Shown one piece after another: positions 24,271 to 37,800 of a stretch of 64,000 nucleotides of DNA. A program made the translations under genes and the position numbers. Position 1 is the first letter of the stretch. Each line of letters opens with the position of its first letter. A model generated the notes under the pieces. That model saw only the letters and a list, made by a program, of their open reading frames with translations. It searched no databases and was not told where the DNA came from. The stretch comes from Cordilura impudica (Eukaryota; Arthropoda; Insecta; Diptera; Scathophagidae). Location: positions 145,680,312 to 145,744,311 of the forward strand of contig OY821519.1 of NCBI GenBank assembly GCA_963682025.1, read 5' to 3'.

Positions 24271-24543
24271 ATCATGCCTTGTTCTCTAATATAAACAAGA
24301 AAGTTTTTATTGATATACAAGTTTTAGCATGAAATATTTTTAAGTTTATTATAATCTGGTAACAATTTATTTAAATTTGTTTACAACTGTTTTTTAACTT
24401 GGCAGTACTTAAAGGTAAACAAACTCATATGTTCAGATATTTTCAAAACAGCTGATAGTGATTTATGGACCTGTCTTTCTAGAAGTCCTTATTTAGTTAA
24501 TTTGAAAAATTAGAAACGAATTTATAAAACCATCTGGTATAAA
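24271..24543 (+). promoter_or_regulatory. Probable Mul1 promoter and 5' UTR region
   Basis: About 270 bp between element D and the Mul1 start codon. It has no repeat signature and must contain most of the unique upstream sequence left for Mul1. No defined core element is called. Confidence 0.4.
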
Positions 24544-25792
24544 ATGGAATTTATACATGAAGGTATTGCGTTAGGTGTAGATCTTCTCATTTTGGGATTA
24601 TGCATGAAAGAATATGTCTCCTATAAGAAAAGTGTCAAACTGCTTAAGGTCAGTGCTAATGAAATATATTTTTTTTAAAACTTAAGTAATACACAATTTC
24701 AGGCAGCTCCACAATTAACTATAGATAAGGATTTGAAAAATTTTGTTTCACAGCAAAAAGATAAGAAAGTACCATATGTTGTAGTACGTGGTACTGTTAC
24801 GCCTATTGGTGCTCCTATGCGTAGTTTAATGTCACCATCAGTTACTGGGGTATTGCAAGTTGTAAAACTAAGGTAAAAAGAAAATTAAAATTTTATGAAC
24901 TGTGTGTTAACTAAGGACACTTGTTTTCTACAATAGTTTAGTTGTATAAATTTTGATGCCATTAAAATGTTTATCCCATAATATATTTTATCAAAGAATT
25001 TGGTCTTTTCAGCTATTACAAGCATAATAAAATGGTACGATTTCTATATTTTTTAGTGTACTAATAATTGTATTCTTGTTTCACTTCTAACAGTGAACAC
25101 CGGATAGCACGTGGATTCGCCGGTTTTTGGTCAGAACAACGTAAACTTATTCACGTATCATCCAACGAAATGCCCTTTGAATTAACCAACAACGATGTCG
25201 GAGTTGAAGTGGCAGATGCTCTTTCAGCTGCAGTACTTGATTTGGATGTTGTCTATGATAATTATGAACCCTCAACTCTATCCTTAATTGATCACGTTTT
25301 CGGTTTCTTTTCTGGAATACGTCAGAAGGGTCTTCAGACAACCGAAGAAATTTTAAGAGATGGTAGTTTTATCACTGCCGTTGGTGAATTAGAATTAGAT
25401 GGTAAAATTTTGCGCTTACAACCTTCACCCTTGGGCCCTCTATTCCTTACCACCGCTACTAAGTCAACTTTAATAAAGAAATTTGAAGAGGCTAAAAATT
25501 CAATGTTATTTAAAATATTCGTTTGTGGCACCATCTCAACTGTATTGGTCGGTGTAATTGTACGCAAATTGTATTTAAAAAAGAGACAAGAACGTGATAA
25601 GCGACGTATACGAGAAACATTGGAAAAGGAAAGAAAAGATAGGCGGGCTAAATCGAGACCCGTTAATTTACCACTAGATCAGTTGTGCGTTGTGTGTAAT
25701 ATTAATCCAAAGGAGGTAAGTTTAAAATCTTTAAATCTTACATCCGACTATTGTTTTTTTATTAGAAACTTGGTCAAAGTCCTTTCATAAAG

Positions 25793-25838
<46 letters not shown>

Positions 25839-28800
25839 AACGCTCAGTGGTAGTGGTTATGCAAAGTCTTATAATACAAAGTTCTTTAAATCTAGCAAAG
25901 CTCCCTTTTCTTTCAAATCCATAAAGATCATATCCGTAGTTTCATAATATTAAGTACAGAGATGAAAGGAACATAAACTTAAAATATTAATGGAATGATT
26001 GCACAAAGCAAATGTATTTTAAAAATATTTATTGTTTTCTGTTACAAAAAAAAAATGGTTCCTTTATTTATATGGGACCATGTACATCAACCCATCCTTT
26101 TTTATGATAATTCCCAAAATGTTTCGGATAATAAGATTATTGATAATTGGAAATTAAAGTTGCAGTTTATTTATTTTTTTGTTTCGGAATTACCATAAAA
26201 TATGTCTAGTAATAATTTCATTAAACACTGTTTTAAGCCACTCTAGGTATTTCTTATAATTTATTATACACAATTTTAATTTGTAAAAACAATTATTACA
26301 TGCTTTTAATTAGCTCACTTTGTCGGTTTGTTTGTTTAAGGCGGAATCTTGTGTAAATTTTCTCAAATTTTCCGACTAGCTAACTTAATAACTTTCGATA
26401 TTCGCGTGAAGTTGATGGCATTACAATATTTAATAATTTTCTGCATGATTTTATCATTATTTCTCGTGGTTGACCTGAAAGCGTATAAAAGAATGTCTTA
26501 AATTTTTTTATTTTATGCTTTTTTTTTTTGCTTAATACAATTTATAATTTCTGACATGTAATTCATACTGAAATGCAATTATAATTTTTTGGAAACGGTA
26601 AATTTTTTAATTAGTAATTTTCTGTTTTAATATAAAACTATCAGCAAAAGTGAATATTCATTTAATTTTTTGTCATTCTTTCCACAAATCTGGACCATTT
26701 TCAATGACAATGATTTCCAAATTTACATAACTAAACGATTTTCGTATATCTTAATAAAGATATAAAAAATTAAAAGCTATTCAATTTCATAAATAAACTC
26801 AATGAATCTATTGCAAAATGAATGAGTAGAAAATGAGAAAAGTATTTGTAAAAGATTTAAATTTTAGAAAAATTAATTCATTCAAGTGAAATATAATTCG
26901 ATTAGAAATTAATTTTTTTAGTTCAAAGACGAAGGTATAATTTTAATCCAATATCACAAAGACTTCACATGATTGTTTCGAATCTTAATTTTATTTTTAT
27001 TTTTTATTGATTCTATGAATAAATCTATTAAAAACGAATATATTTCATAAACAGTATTAACTTTTTCTACAAAATGAAGAACAAATAAAATTCAAAAATA
27101 AAAAATAATTTAAAAATAAATGCATATAAACATATTCATTACATACGTTTTTTTTAAATATTTATCTATAAAATGTAGTTAAAAACACTTTGAGGCTCAT
27201 TCTTTAAAACGAAACGTATAGAGACGTTTAAAATTTATATGAAAAATTTTTCAAAATATTTTAAAGATTTGAATTTTTCATACAAAAATTTCTCGTTTCG
27301 TTACATTTCGTATTATGTATGGAATGAGCGCCTTAATCTTTTTTTTTTTTTAAATTTAAAATTTTTTTTTATATCAATACATTTATATCTATTTATATCT
27401 GAATATTTCTAGAAATTCTAAGTTTAAAATAAATTACAAAAAAGTAAATACTAATACCAACTAATAAAAAATCATCATGCATACATTGTATGTATGTATG
27501 TTGTTTCACAAAGACTTGAGAAATTTAACAAAAGATACCGAGGTGTCCTCATTTGGGCGCGACTGTGATAAAAGCCATAAATCGATTAAGACTGCTTTAA
27601 TTTGCAATTTTTTGTTACAACAAATTTTCTCGTTGTGTCTTTTAAAACCTCAAGCTTACTTATTCTGATATCTCGTTAATTAGATATGCTTAAGATAATG
27701 TAATTAAACGAAATCTTATATACAATTAACCCCAAATAAACTATATTTTTTATTATTAACCAACACTCAGGGGATGCGCCCTACAAATGCAGTGCATTGT
27801 ATTGATTTCAGGAAAATAGGTTGTGGGAAGAAGGTAAGAGGGAGTAGTGTAGTGTAGATTGTTAACAGGTCTTGATTGAGTGTGTATTTCATTGTTAGCC
27901 TTTTGCCTCCAACCTCAAAAAGACTTGGCCTACAATTGAAGGAAATTGAATGACAAATGTTGCTATCATCATTTTGGAAAGCTTCCAAAACTTTAAAGAA
28001 GAAATCAAAAGATATTCCAATTCTAAAACATAAGAAAATTATAGTCGGTCTATGCCATGCGTTTAGAGACCCTATCCTTTAGGTTCAACTAATTAGATTT
28101 AGAAAATAAGCATATACCATATTGTTATTAATTTTTTAGCCTTCGAATATGAAAAAGTTCACATCGGATGCTATATCTACATATATGGGGACTAGGTCGA
28201 AAAATTGAGCTATCCTGACCATATTTGGTAAGGTCACTTATATTTTGCAAAAACATATACAAACCAAATTTGAGATATATCTGTGCAAAATTTTTGTTTT
28301 TAGGTAGATTTAAGTGAAGATCGGGAATCAGCTTCATATGGGGGCTATGACTAAGAATTGTATTATTAGGTTTATTTTTGGACTACTGATCAATAGATGT
28401 AATAAACACGCACAAATCCAATTTGACCGAGATCTATATAATAATTTAGATCTTATGGCAATTTAAGTCGATCGGGTATGGGGACTAGATCTGAACCGAT
28501 TTCCACCAATTTCAGTAGCATTCATTCTATGGCCGATAGAAGCTTATATACTACATTTCATCAGAATATATTCATATTTGCGACCTGTAGTTTGATTACA
28601 AGGTTTACATGGACACACAGACAGACGGACGGACGGACATCGCAAAATCGACTCAGAAAGTGATTCTAAGTCGATGGGTATAATAAAAGTTAGGTCTAGG
28701 TCGAGTTTTTTCAGTAGTTACAATCATCAGCACACAGTCATTATACCCTGACCATATAGTATAATAATAATGTATACTGCATTCAACAAAAAAAAAAAAA

Positions 28801-31800
28801 AAATAGAAATCTTAGCTCTAAACTTCAATTTGAACCACAGCATTTCATCAAATCTTAGTGATAAAAATACTGTTTCTGAAGTGGACGATGTTGCAAATCA
28901 AATGCGTTTAATAAGCTCAATCCCAAATATTTCATAGTTTATTTCGCGATTTACTATTTCTAATATAATTAAAAAATTAAAAACCAAAAATCTCCTGGAC
29001 TAGACGGAGTAAACAACAAATTTTTGAAAAAAAGTACCATACTGCTATTTTCCCATGTCATGGAAAAATCTCCAAAACAATTGCAATTCCTAAACCCAAC
29101 AAGTCGCCCGACTGCCCAAAATCGTATCGACCGATAAGTCTGTTGTCTTATGACAGTAAAATATTAGAGCAGGTGATTAAGGAGAAACTTAATAATTTTA
29201 TAGATGACAACAATATTCTCCCAAAACAACAATATGGTTTTAGAAGGGAGCACAACATCACTCATCCGCTACTTAAATACGACAATTAGTGAAAACAATT
29301 TCCAAAATGGCAAATCAATGGAAAATGTTATATTAGACGTAGAATCTGGGCTTGTATTCAAGCTAAAACGCTTCAACTTCCCGATTGAGATTATTAAAAT
29401 ATTTCAAAGTTTCCTCTGTAACAGTTTTACGTTTTCATCGGATCTACCTGTTCCGAACAAATATTACAACGGGTTGTCCACAACGATCATGTTCGTCACC
29501 TTTTTTGTACTGCGTTTTCACCGCTGATGTTCCATCGTTTACAAACTGTTTAACATGCATATTAAAAAAAATCTATTTCAACTATTTGAAAAAAATGTAA
29601 CATCCTGATAAATCCGAAGAAATTAAAGGCTATCTGCTTTACCAAAAAACGAAAACCATGTTTTACCTGGGAGAGAAATGTAAAATATCTGGGAATCTTA
29701 CTAGATTCTAAAATCAACTTCAAATATCATATACCATTTTTGGTACACAAAATAAATAAAATCATCAAAATATTGTATCCGATAATAAATAGGAGATCAG
29801 AACTAAATATTGAAAACAAGAAACTCATAATTAAAGCTGAATTTCATCCTTTAATGTTCTATTATGCGCCTGTATGGTCCACATCCACTATATATCATAT
29901 CAAAAAACTCCAAGTGGCCCAAAATAAGCTTCTCGAAGTGATATATAAATTGCCATGGCACTATTCTACATAACGCCTCCACACAATATCCGGGTTCGAA
30001 CCAGTTCATGTAAAAATTAGAAGACACACAGAATTTTAATAGGAGATGCCAAGACTCCCAATGTACCCACATTAATGAGTTGATTTCAGTGTTATTTTAA
30101 TTTTTTTTTTTATCTTATACCCACTTTTCAAAAAGGTTTTTGTACAAAATTTTCCTCTCGTCTCTGCATTAAAAAATGTAAATATTGTTAATAACAATTC
30201 ATTATAAAGTAGAAAAGGTACATAATTCCTAAACTACTAAATACTTAAGCTAAATTGTAAAATACTTATTAATATTATAAGAAATAAAATAAGAAATAAA
30301 ATAAATTGAAGGTCGTGAAGGTAATAAGAAGGTCGTTCAGAAAGATGAAGAAAAGAGAAGGAGAAGGGCAGAACCTTGGGATACCCCTGAATTAAGCTGA
30401 AACTCATTGGATGAGACCCCATCAATAACAACACGTATAGTGCGGTCTCTGAGAAAGCTCGATATAAATCGAGACAAGTCAATGCCGACTCCAAATGCAA
30501 TAAGCTTTGATATTAAAGTACCGTGCCATACGCAATCGAACGTCTTGGAAATATCTAGATCAACCACTTTACTTTTATCAAAATTTTGAATGGATCGACT
30601 CCAGCGCTCAGAAAGAAGAGCTAACAGGTCTCACGTAGAACGATTTCTAAAGAAACCATACTGTCGATCATTAAGAAGTGAGTTGGTCTCTAGGTAATTT
30701 ACAATATTGTAATTGTGATTTGGGCGGGAATTTTCAGGTTTTTAGCCTCACCCTTTTTAGTGATTGGTTGGACATTAGCAACCTTCCAGCAAGGTGAAAA
30801 GACTCCCACACGGTACGAAGAGCTGAAAAGGTTGGCCAATGGACTAGCTATAGTCGAAAAGCACTGTTTCAGCACCAGTGCTGGTATACCATTCGGACCC
30901 GGAGACTTATTTACATTGAGAACCGGAATAACCTTTTTAACTGCACGAGACTGGAAGAATATTTTAGGCTTAGTACAAGCTACCCTTTCAAGTTCAGGCA
31001 ATGGTTCATCGGAATCCGCCAAAAACGATTTTTTTGCAAAAATTTCTGCTAAAAGGTTAGCCTTATTAACCGGGTCAGTGAATATTTAGTCATTCATTAT
31101 AAGAGTTGGGATAGCAGAGCTCTTTTAACAAATGTCCAAAAGCTCTTACTGCCCCGAGGAGCAAAAAGAACTTTAGCACGAAGACGCTGTTCGTAAAGAA
31201 ATTTATCGTTTAAGTTTTTTAACACATTTAAATTTAAACAAGTAAGAAAATTATAGGCAGTCTTGACTGACTATACGATCATGGTCTATGAAAAGTGGGC
31301 TTAAGTACGAAAACAAGTTTTTACGGATATCAACAAATTCTCGTGGAAAAGTAACAGGAGTAATTTGCAACGAAATAGATTTAATTGTTTACAGAATATT
31401 TATATCGATAATATTAATAGGCAAGGCGATTTCTTGTGACCGATGTAAGTTTCATAGTTTTACCCCGATTTTGACAAAAAATTTATCATTTGAAAGGTAT
31501 TTCTTTTTAGCTGTTACCCATATTTACAAATTTGCATCGTCTTGAATATTTTTTTGGAGTTATGATCGTTTAAAGTTGCTACTAACACATACATAAAAGT
31601 ATACAATATTGTATGAAATGTCAATAGTGAAGCAGTAGACATTGAAACCAGAGATTCTTGTACAAATTTGATGGTTCTTTCACTTTTCTTTATAACTTCC
31701 TTTACTTATGTTTTTTCTTTGATTTATTATAAAATATATTTTTATTTACCTTTTATATTCAATTTTTCTATATCTTGTTTTAAAACTTTAGTTTTTGATC

Positions 31801-34800
31801 TAACCACGTGTTTTTCAAACAAAACTATAGAAATCAAGAAGAAGCAGAACTCCCAACTTCTCTATCGAAAAATTTTTGACACATAAAGCAAAGTAAATAG
31901 TGTAGATGCTTAGTTGACAATGTCAACAAAATAGTACACAAAAGTGGTGACTTGGGGACACTTGACCCCAGGCTTCCTGCAGGGATGCTATGTGTCTGTT
32001 TATTAAATTTGTTAATGTGCTTGTGTTAATGTGTTGAGTTTGTTTTCTTCGTTTAAAATGAGTTGAATTGTGAAGCATAGCTTTAGGGTCTTTATTAAAT
32101 GAAAAAAAATAAAATTTCCTAAAATTTGCACTCGAATTTCGAGTGCTGGAATCTGCTAGCTTATATTAAAATTTAAAATGTTTAATAATTAAACATCTTA
32201 TAATCAAATAAAATGCGTACTTTGCTTGCTAACATATATGAGTCGACTTTAACCAACCAACAGTCGGCGGCGAATGGATTTTAGTCCGATAGACTTATTT
32301 TGCACATTTTACAACCCTCTCCGTGTGAAAAATAATTTTAAAAATCTGAAAATGTTTAGCTCGTTATGGCGATAAAGCCGGAAAAATTATATTTTTTCCG
32401 GGGATGCCTCACCTAACAGGTGGACTATATATATATATTTATACCCTATACCACTATGTGGTTTGTGTATTTGTGTATTTGTGTTTGTAACAACCAAAAA
32501 TATTTGACCTAGACCCATCTTTTATTTTACCGATCGAATCAGAATCACTATCTGATTCGATTTAACGATGTCCGTCCGTCCGTCTGTGTGTCCATGTAAA
32601 GTTTGTAATCAAACTGCAGGTCGCAAATATAAATATATTTCGATGAAATTTGGTATATAAGCTTTCATCCGCCATAGGATAAACGCTATTGAAATTGGTG
32701 AGAATCGGTCCATGTTCAGACTTAGCCCCATACAAATGACCCCTCTGAAATCGACATAAATTGCCATAAGATCCAAATTATCATATAGATCTCAGTCAAA
32801 TTGTTTGTATGTGTTTATTATATCCATTAATTAGTAGTCCAAAAATGATCCCTATTGGACAACTCTTAGTCATAGGCCCCATATAGAGTAGCTTCCCAAT
32901 CTCCACTTAAATCTATCAAAAAATAAAAATATTGCACTGATTCATCTCAAATTTTGTTTGTATATATTTTTGCAAAATACAAGAGACTTTACCAAACATG
33001 ATCAGGATCGGTCCATTTTGGGGCTTAGTCCCCATATAGATATAGCATCCAATATGAACTTTTTCATATCTGCAGCCAAAAAAATTTTAAAAACCCCACA
33101 TAAATTTGGTTTATGCTTATTTTCTAAATATAGTTAGTTGGGCCTGAGAGATAGGGTCTCTAAACGCATGGTATAGGGTATCGCATATGCCGTCTAGACC
33201 GACTATAATTTTCTTACTTGTTTTAATCATAGAAATAAGCAAAACAATGCAAAATTTAAATATGCGGTTAACTTTTTCATTTCAATCAACGCTTGCTTTG
33301 ATGTCGAATATATTCGACAAAAACACGGAAAGGGGTAATAAAAAAAAACTATGCACGAGATGAAAAATGCTGAAAATTAACAAAAAGTAATATCTACCCC
33401 TAATTTTTATTAATTCCATATGCAACTGTGTACAAAATTTCATTATAAAATTGCAAGTAGTTCTGTATAAATCTAAAAAAATATTTTATTAATGCATACA
33501 GTCCCTTTCAGGAGGTTAGACGCACATGTTTGACGCAAAGTTCTTAAATTTTAAGAAACAGTGATGCATATACATATATGCAAGTTAAGGTGACAGCTTT
33601 GCATAAGCTTAACTTGATATTTAAATTTTCGTATTTTTTTGGTTCACACGCGCAACGAACATTCTATAATATCACGGAGATAAAGACGGCAGATAATGAT
33701 CCGGTAGGGAGCAAACAATACACATATCCTCTGTCTGCAAACTCTTTCGTTAATAGGGAAGTAGAAAAGTTATTGGAAACAGGCATTATACGTGAAAGCA
33801 GGGGTCCTTATAATTCACCTGTATGAGTCGTCCCCAAAAAGGGAATGTACGACGAAGGAATACAAAAACTTCGATTGGTTATCGACTTCAAGAAATTGAA
33901 TGAAAAAAACAATTGGGCGAGGCTAAATTTTTTTCAACCATAGATCTCGAATCTGGTTTCCACCAAATCCTTATGAAGGAGGACGATATAGGAAAAACCT
34001 ATTTTTCCGTAAACAACGGGAAGTATGAATTTGTTCGAATGCCATTCGGCGTGAAGAACGCACCAAGCATTTTTCAGAATGCAATGGATGATATTTTGAG
34101 AAAATTTATTTCTTGGTAATACTCCAACACATTGAAGGAACATATACAATATTTGGAAACAATAATAAACACACTCAGGGGGGCAAATATCAAAATCTAC
34201 GTAGAAAAATCAAAATTTTTCGAGAAGGAAGTAGAATTTCTGGGATATGTAATAGCACATGGAGTAATAAGAACAAATCCAAACAAAATAGAGACAATCA
34301 AGAATTATCCACAACCACAAACTCTAAGGCAACTTAAAAGTTTTCTGGGGCTAACGGGTTACTACCTCAAATTTATTAGGGATTATGCTAAGGTGGCAAA
34401 ACTATTAACTAGATTTCTTGCAGGCGAGAACGGTAAAACATCTACTAATCTGTCAAAAAAGGTCAGAATTGAACTTGATACTGAGGGCATCTCGGCGTTT
34501 ATTAAATTGAAAAAATCTTTTGGTTGATCAAGTGGAACTCAGCCAACCTGATTATCAAAACCGATGCTTACAACCGATGCATCAAATACAGCTATCGGTG
34601 CGTCAACAACTCTACTGTACGCAATTACGCCACAAACGAAAAGTAATTATATGCCATAGCCTCGGCAATCTAATCTGGACTGACTGACCTGGAAATACAC
34701 ACAGATCACCAACCTCTCACATTCGCAATTTCAACTAGAAATCACAACGCTAAAATTAAACGATGGATTTCTTTTATTGAAGAATATGCTCCCAAATTTG

Positions 34801-37800
34801 TATATAAGCCCAGGGCAACCGATGTCGTGGCCGACATTGTTTAGACAGGTTTTAAATAATATTTCGGACGATGAGTCACTGAAAAATACCCAACATTCTA
34901 TTGATAGCAGCAAAACCTTTAATATTCCTGAAGTTATTAAACCACTAAATGAATTTAAACAATAAATATTACTTTATAGAGCTAATTTTACAAGACATGA
35001 ATCCTTGACAACTTTTGGTAGAACTCGCCACACAATAGAGTTTAATACCAGGAAAAATTTGAAGAAGACTATTTTGTTGGAATTCCTTAAACCGAACCTT
35101 GTTGTAGCAATTCATTGCACCCCAGAAGACCTCTACGTGTTTAAGGTTTTAAAACCTTTTTTTGTATTTTTTTCTGAATGTAAAACATGTCGAGAGATTT
35201 GTAATAAAATTTCAAGTAAATCGGAGCAAAACTAAAGAAGATACAGCGTTTCCAGCGAGCGGCCACATACGGTATATCGTATATATGTAAATCAGTTTTT
35301 AAAAAACTTTAAATCGATTTTCTCGCAAATAACATGTTTGAAGTCCGTGAACATCAAACCTCAAAATCTACTTGACCGATTCTTTTGAAATTTTACACAC
35401 TATGTCTACACATTAATTACCAGGTAACCACCAAAAATTTTTTATTTTCCATTTTCTTCCCCATTTTTTAATAATATATTCACCGAAATTTTATACCAAA
35501 AATCGAGTTTTTCACTTCAAAATGCTGCCAAAAATAAAAAATTAAAAAACTCTTCGTTATTACCTCGGGAAATATGTCACCTTTTAAACGCATTCCGATT
35601 TTTTTCTTTCACATGATCCAGTAACGAGTTGTGATGTTTACCGCAAAACAACAACGCCTCCGGACTTATTTATTAAAAGTTTTAATTGGAAATTTTTTCA
35701 AAGAATCTTAAAATGTTATACTATAACGTGTATATGAAATAAATAATCCAACATTATTCACATCTTCAAAAAAAATTATGAAAATACTCCTTTTTTCGCT
35801 TTTAAAAACTAACCCCCTCCCCTCCCCTTTAAGGAAACGGTTAAAAACGTATTTAGTAACAAGTTCGTTTATACTAGAATATTCGCGATCGACATTACCA
35901 ATCCAGAGGACCAATTGGCCATTATAGAGCAAACGCATGCTCGTGCTCACAGAAGCTGTAAGGAGAACCATAAACAAGTATTACGACAATACTAGTTGGA
36001 AGCACAACTGGGACGAAAGAGGAATTTTTAGTTCCGAATATTCGTCGTCAGAAATAAAACACATTTGGGTATATGAAAATGCACACAATCAGTGCGTCGA
36101 ACGAAATACGTAGTGCGTAACGAACTCTGCGATAGGTTTATTTCTATTTCTTACGCCGACGAACGACTAATAAATTGGTGTAGAGTGGCCGTATTTTATT
36201 TTAGTTTTTCAAATAATTTAGTAAATAAAGTTATTTTTGTCTTTAAGAATTGTTTTATATTTTATTTATAACTTATAAGTTAAATAAACTCAATTTTTAA
36301 TTATATAACTTTTGATACGCGCAGGGGGTTAAATTTCTATTTCACAATACAATCACAAGAACAGCGTAACATGTGAGTTTACATGTGAGTTTACATGTTA
36401 CGCTGTGAGCCGTAAGACAAATCGGTGTGACTTATGATTGTATTGGTGAAAAAATTATGATATAAAATTGTTCAAACTAATTCAACAACCCTTTACTGTA
36501 AAATGTTAAAAATTTCACAATATAAACGTATAACATATACATAATTCAACAACCCCACAAATTTTCTATAAGTGATAATAGATGACGCTTTCTGTTTGAT
36601 TTTAAAAAAGTGACACAAAAAAATCTTTAACTACTAGGTGTTTACACATCTCCCCTGTGATCGGACTCACATGATTTTTTTTTACATAGTTTTTTGTTAA
36701 TATTTATTCTTTTTCGTTTAGTGCTTCTTTTTTTAAGTATGGTCAGACTATCAGCAGCAACATGTAAACAAAAATGGCATAAAATTAATTTATTAATGAA
36801 AATTTATGTAATTTTTTCAGAATTAAAAAATTAAACGCTTCCGTACAAAAATAAAGGTTTTTACCATCGTGAACATGATGTTGACAATTGTAATAACTCA
36901 TACAAAGTTAAAAATTTTATTTATCCATATTTTTCCAATATTTATTTATGTAAATTACAAACAATTCCGTTTACACCGTTTTAGAAAACCAAGACACTTG
37001 AATGCTTCTTTCGACACTTGAAAAACATGCTCCTTCCAACGAACATCACATTGAATTCTCATGCCTAGAACATCAAGAGTCCGATTCCTCAATACCTATA
37101 CCACCCATATATACAGATGACATTGTTGATTCCATGAATGACAAATGCTGCTGTCATCTGCGAAAGAGTAAATAAAATTAAAAGTTTGACAAAGAAGGTC
37201 GTTCAGGAAGATAAGCAAAAGGGAAGGAGAAAGAACGGAACCTTTTGGTACCCCTGAATTAAGCTGAAACTCATTAGATGAGACCCCATTAATAACTGCA
37301 CGTATTGTTCGGTCTCTGAGAAAACTCGATATAAATCGAGAGAAGTCATTACCGACCCCAAATGCAATAAGCTTTGATATCAATGCACCGTGCCACACAC
37401 GATCGAATGCCTTGGAAATATCCAGAGTAACCACTTTACTTTCGCCAAAATTGCGAATGGATTGACTCCAGAGCTCAGAAAGTAGATCTAACAGGTCTTC
37501 CGTGGAACAATTTCTACGGAAGCCATACTGTCGATCATTAAGAAATGAATTGGCTTCTAAGTAGTTCACAAGATGGAAATTGATCATGCTCTCCATCACC
37601 ATTGAGAGTGCAGAGCAGATTGCAATTGGACGGTAATTTTCAGGGTTATTAGCCGCACCCTTTTTAGGGATTGGTTGGACATTAGCAACTTTTCAGCAAG
37701 AGGGAAAGACTCCCGCACGGTACGAAAGGCTGAAAAGGTTGGCCAATGGACTGGCTAGCGTCGAAGAGCACTGTTTCAGCCCAGTGCTGGTATACCATCC

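Noticed and set aside
22513..24332. Plus- and minus-strand ORFs of 60-110 codons upstream of Mul1
   Set aside because: They fall in inverted-repeat elements, and the frames are not kept in the second copy of element D.
25068..25093. Upstream ATG giving MYSCFTSN before exon 3 of Mul1
   Set aside because: It is intronic; exon 2 joins exon 3 at 25094 in phase and restores the conserved KLSEHR sequence.
29740..29973. 77-codon ORF as an independent gene
   Set aside because: Its sequence is the thumb part of a decayed jockey-type RT continuing from the upstream relic.
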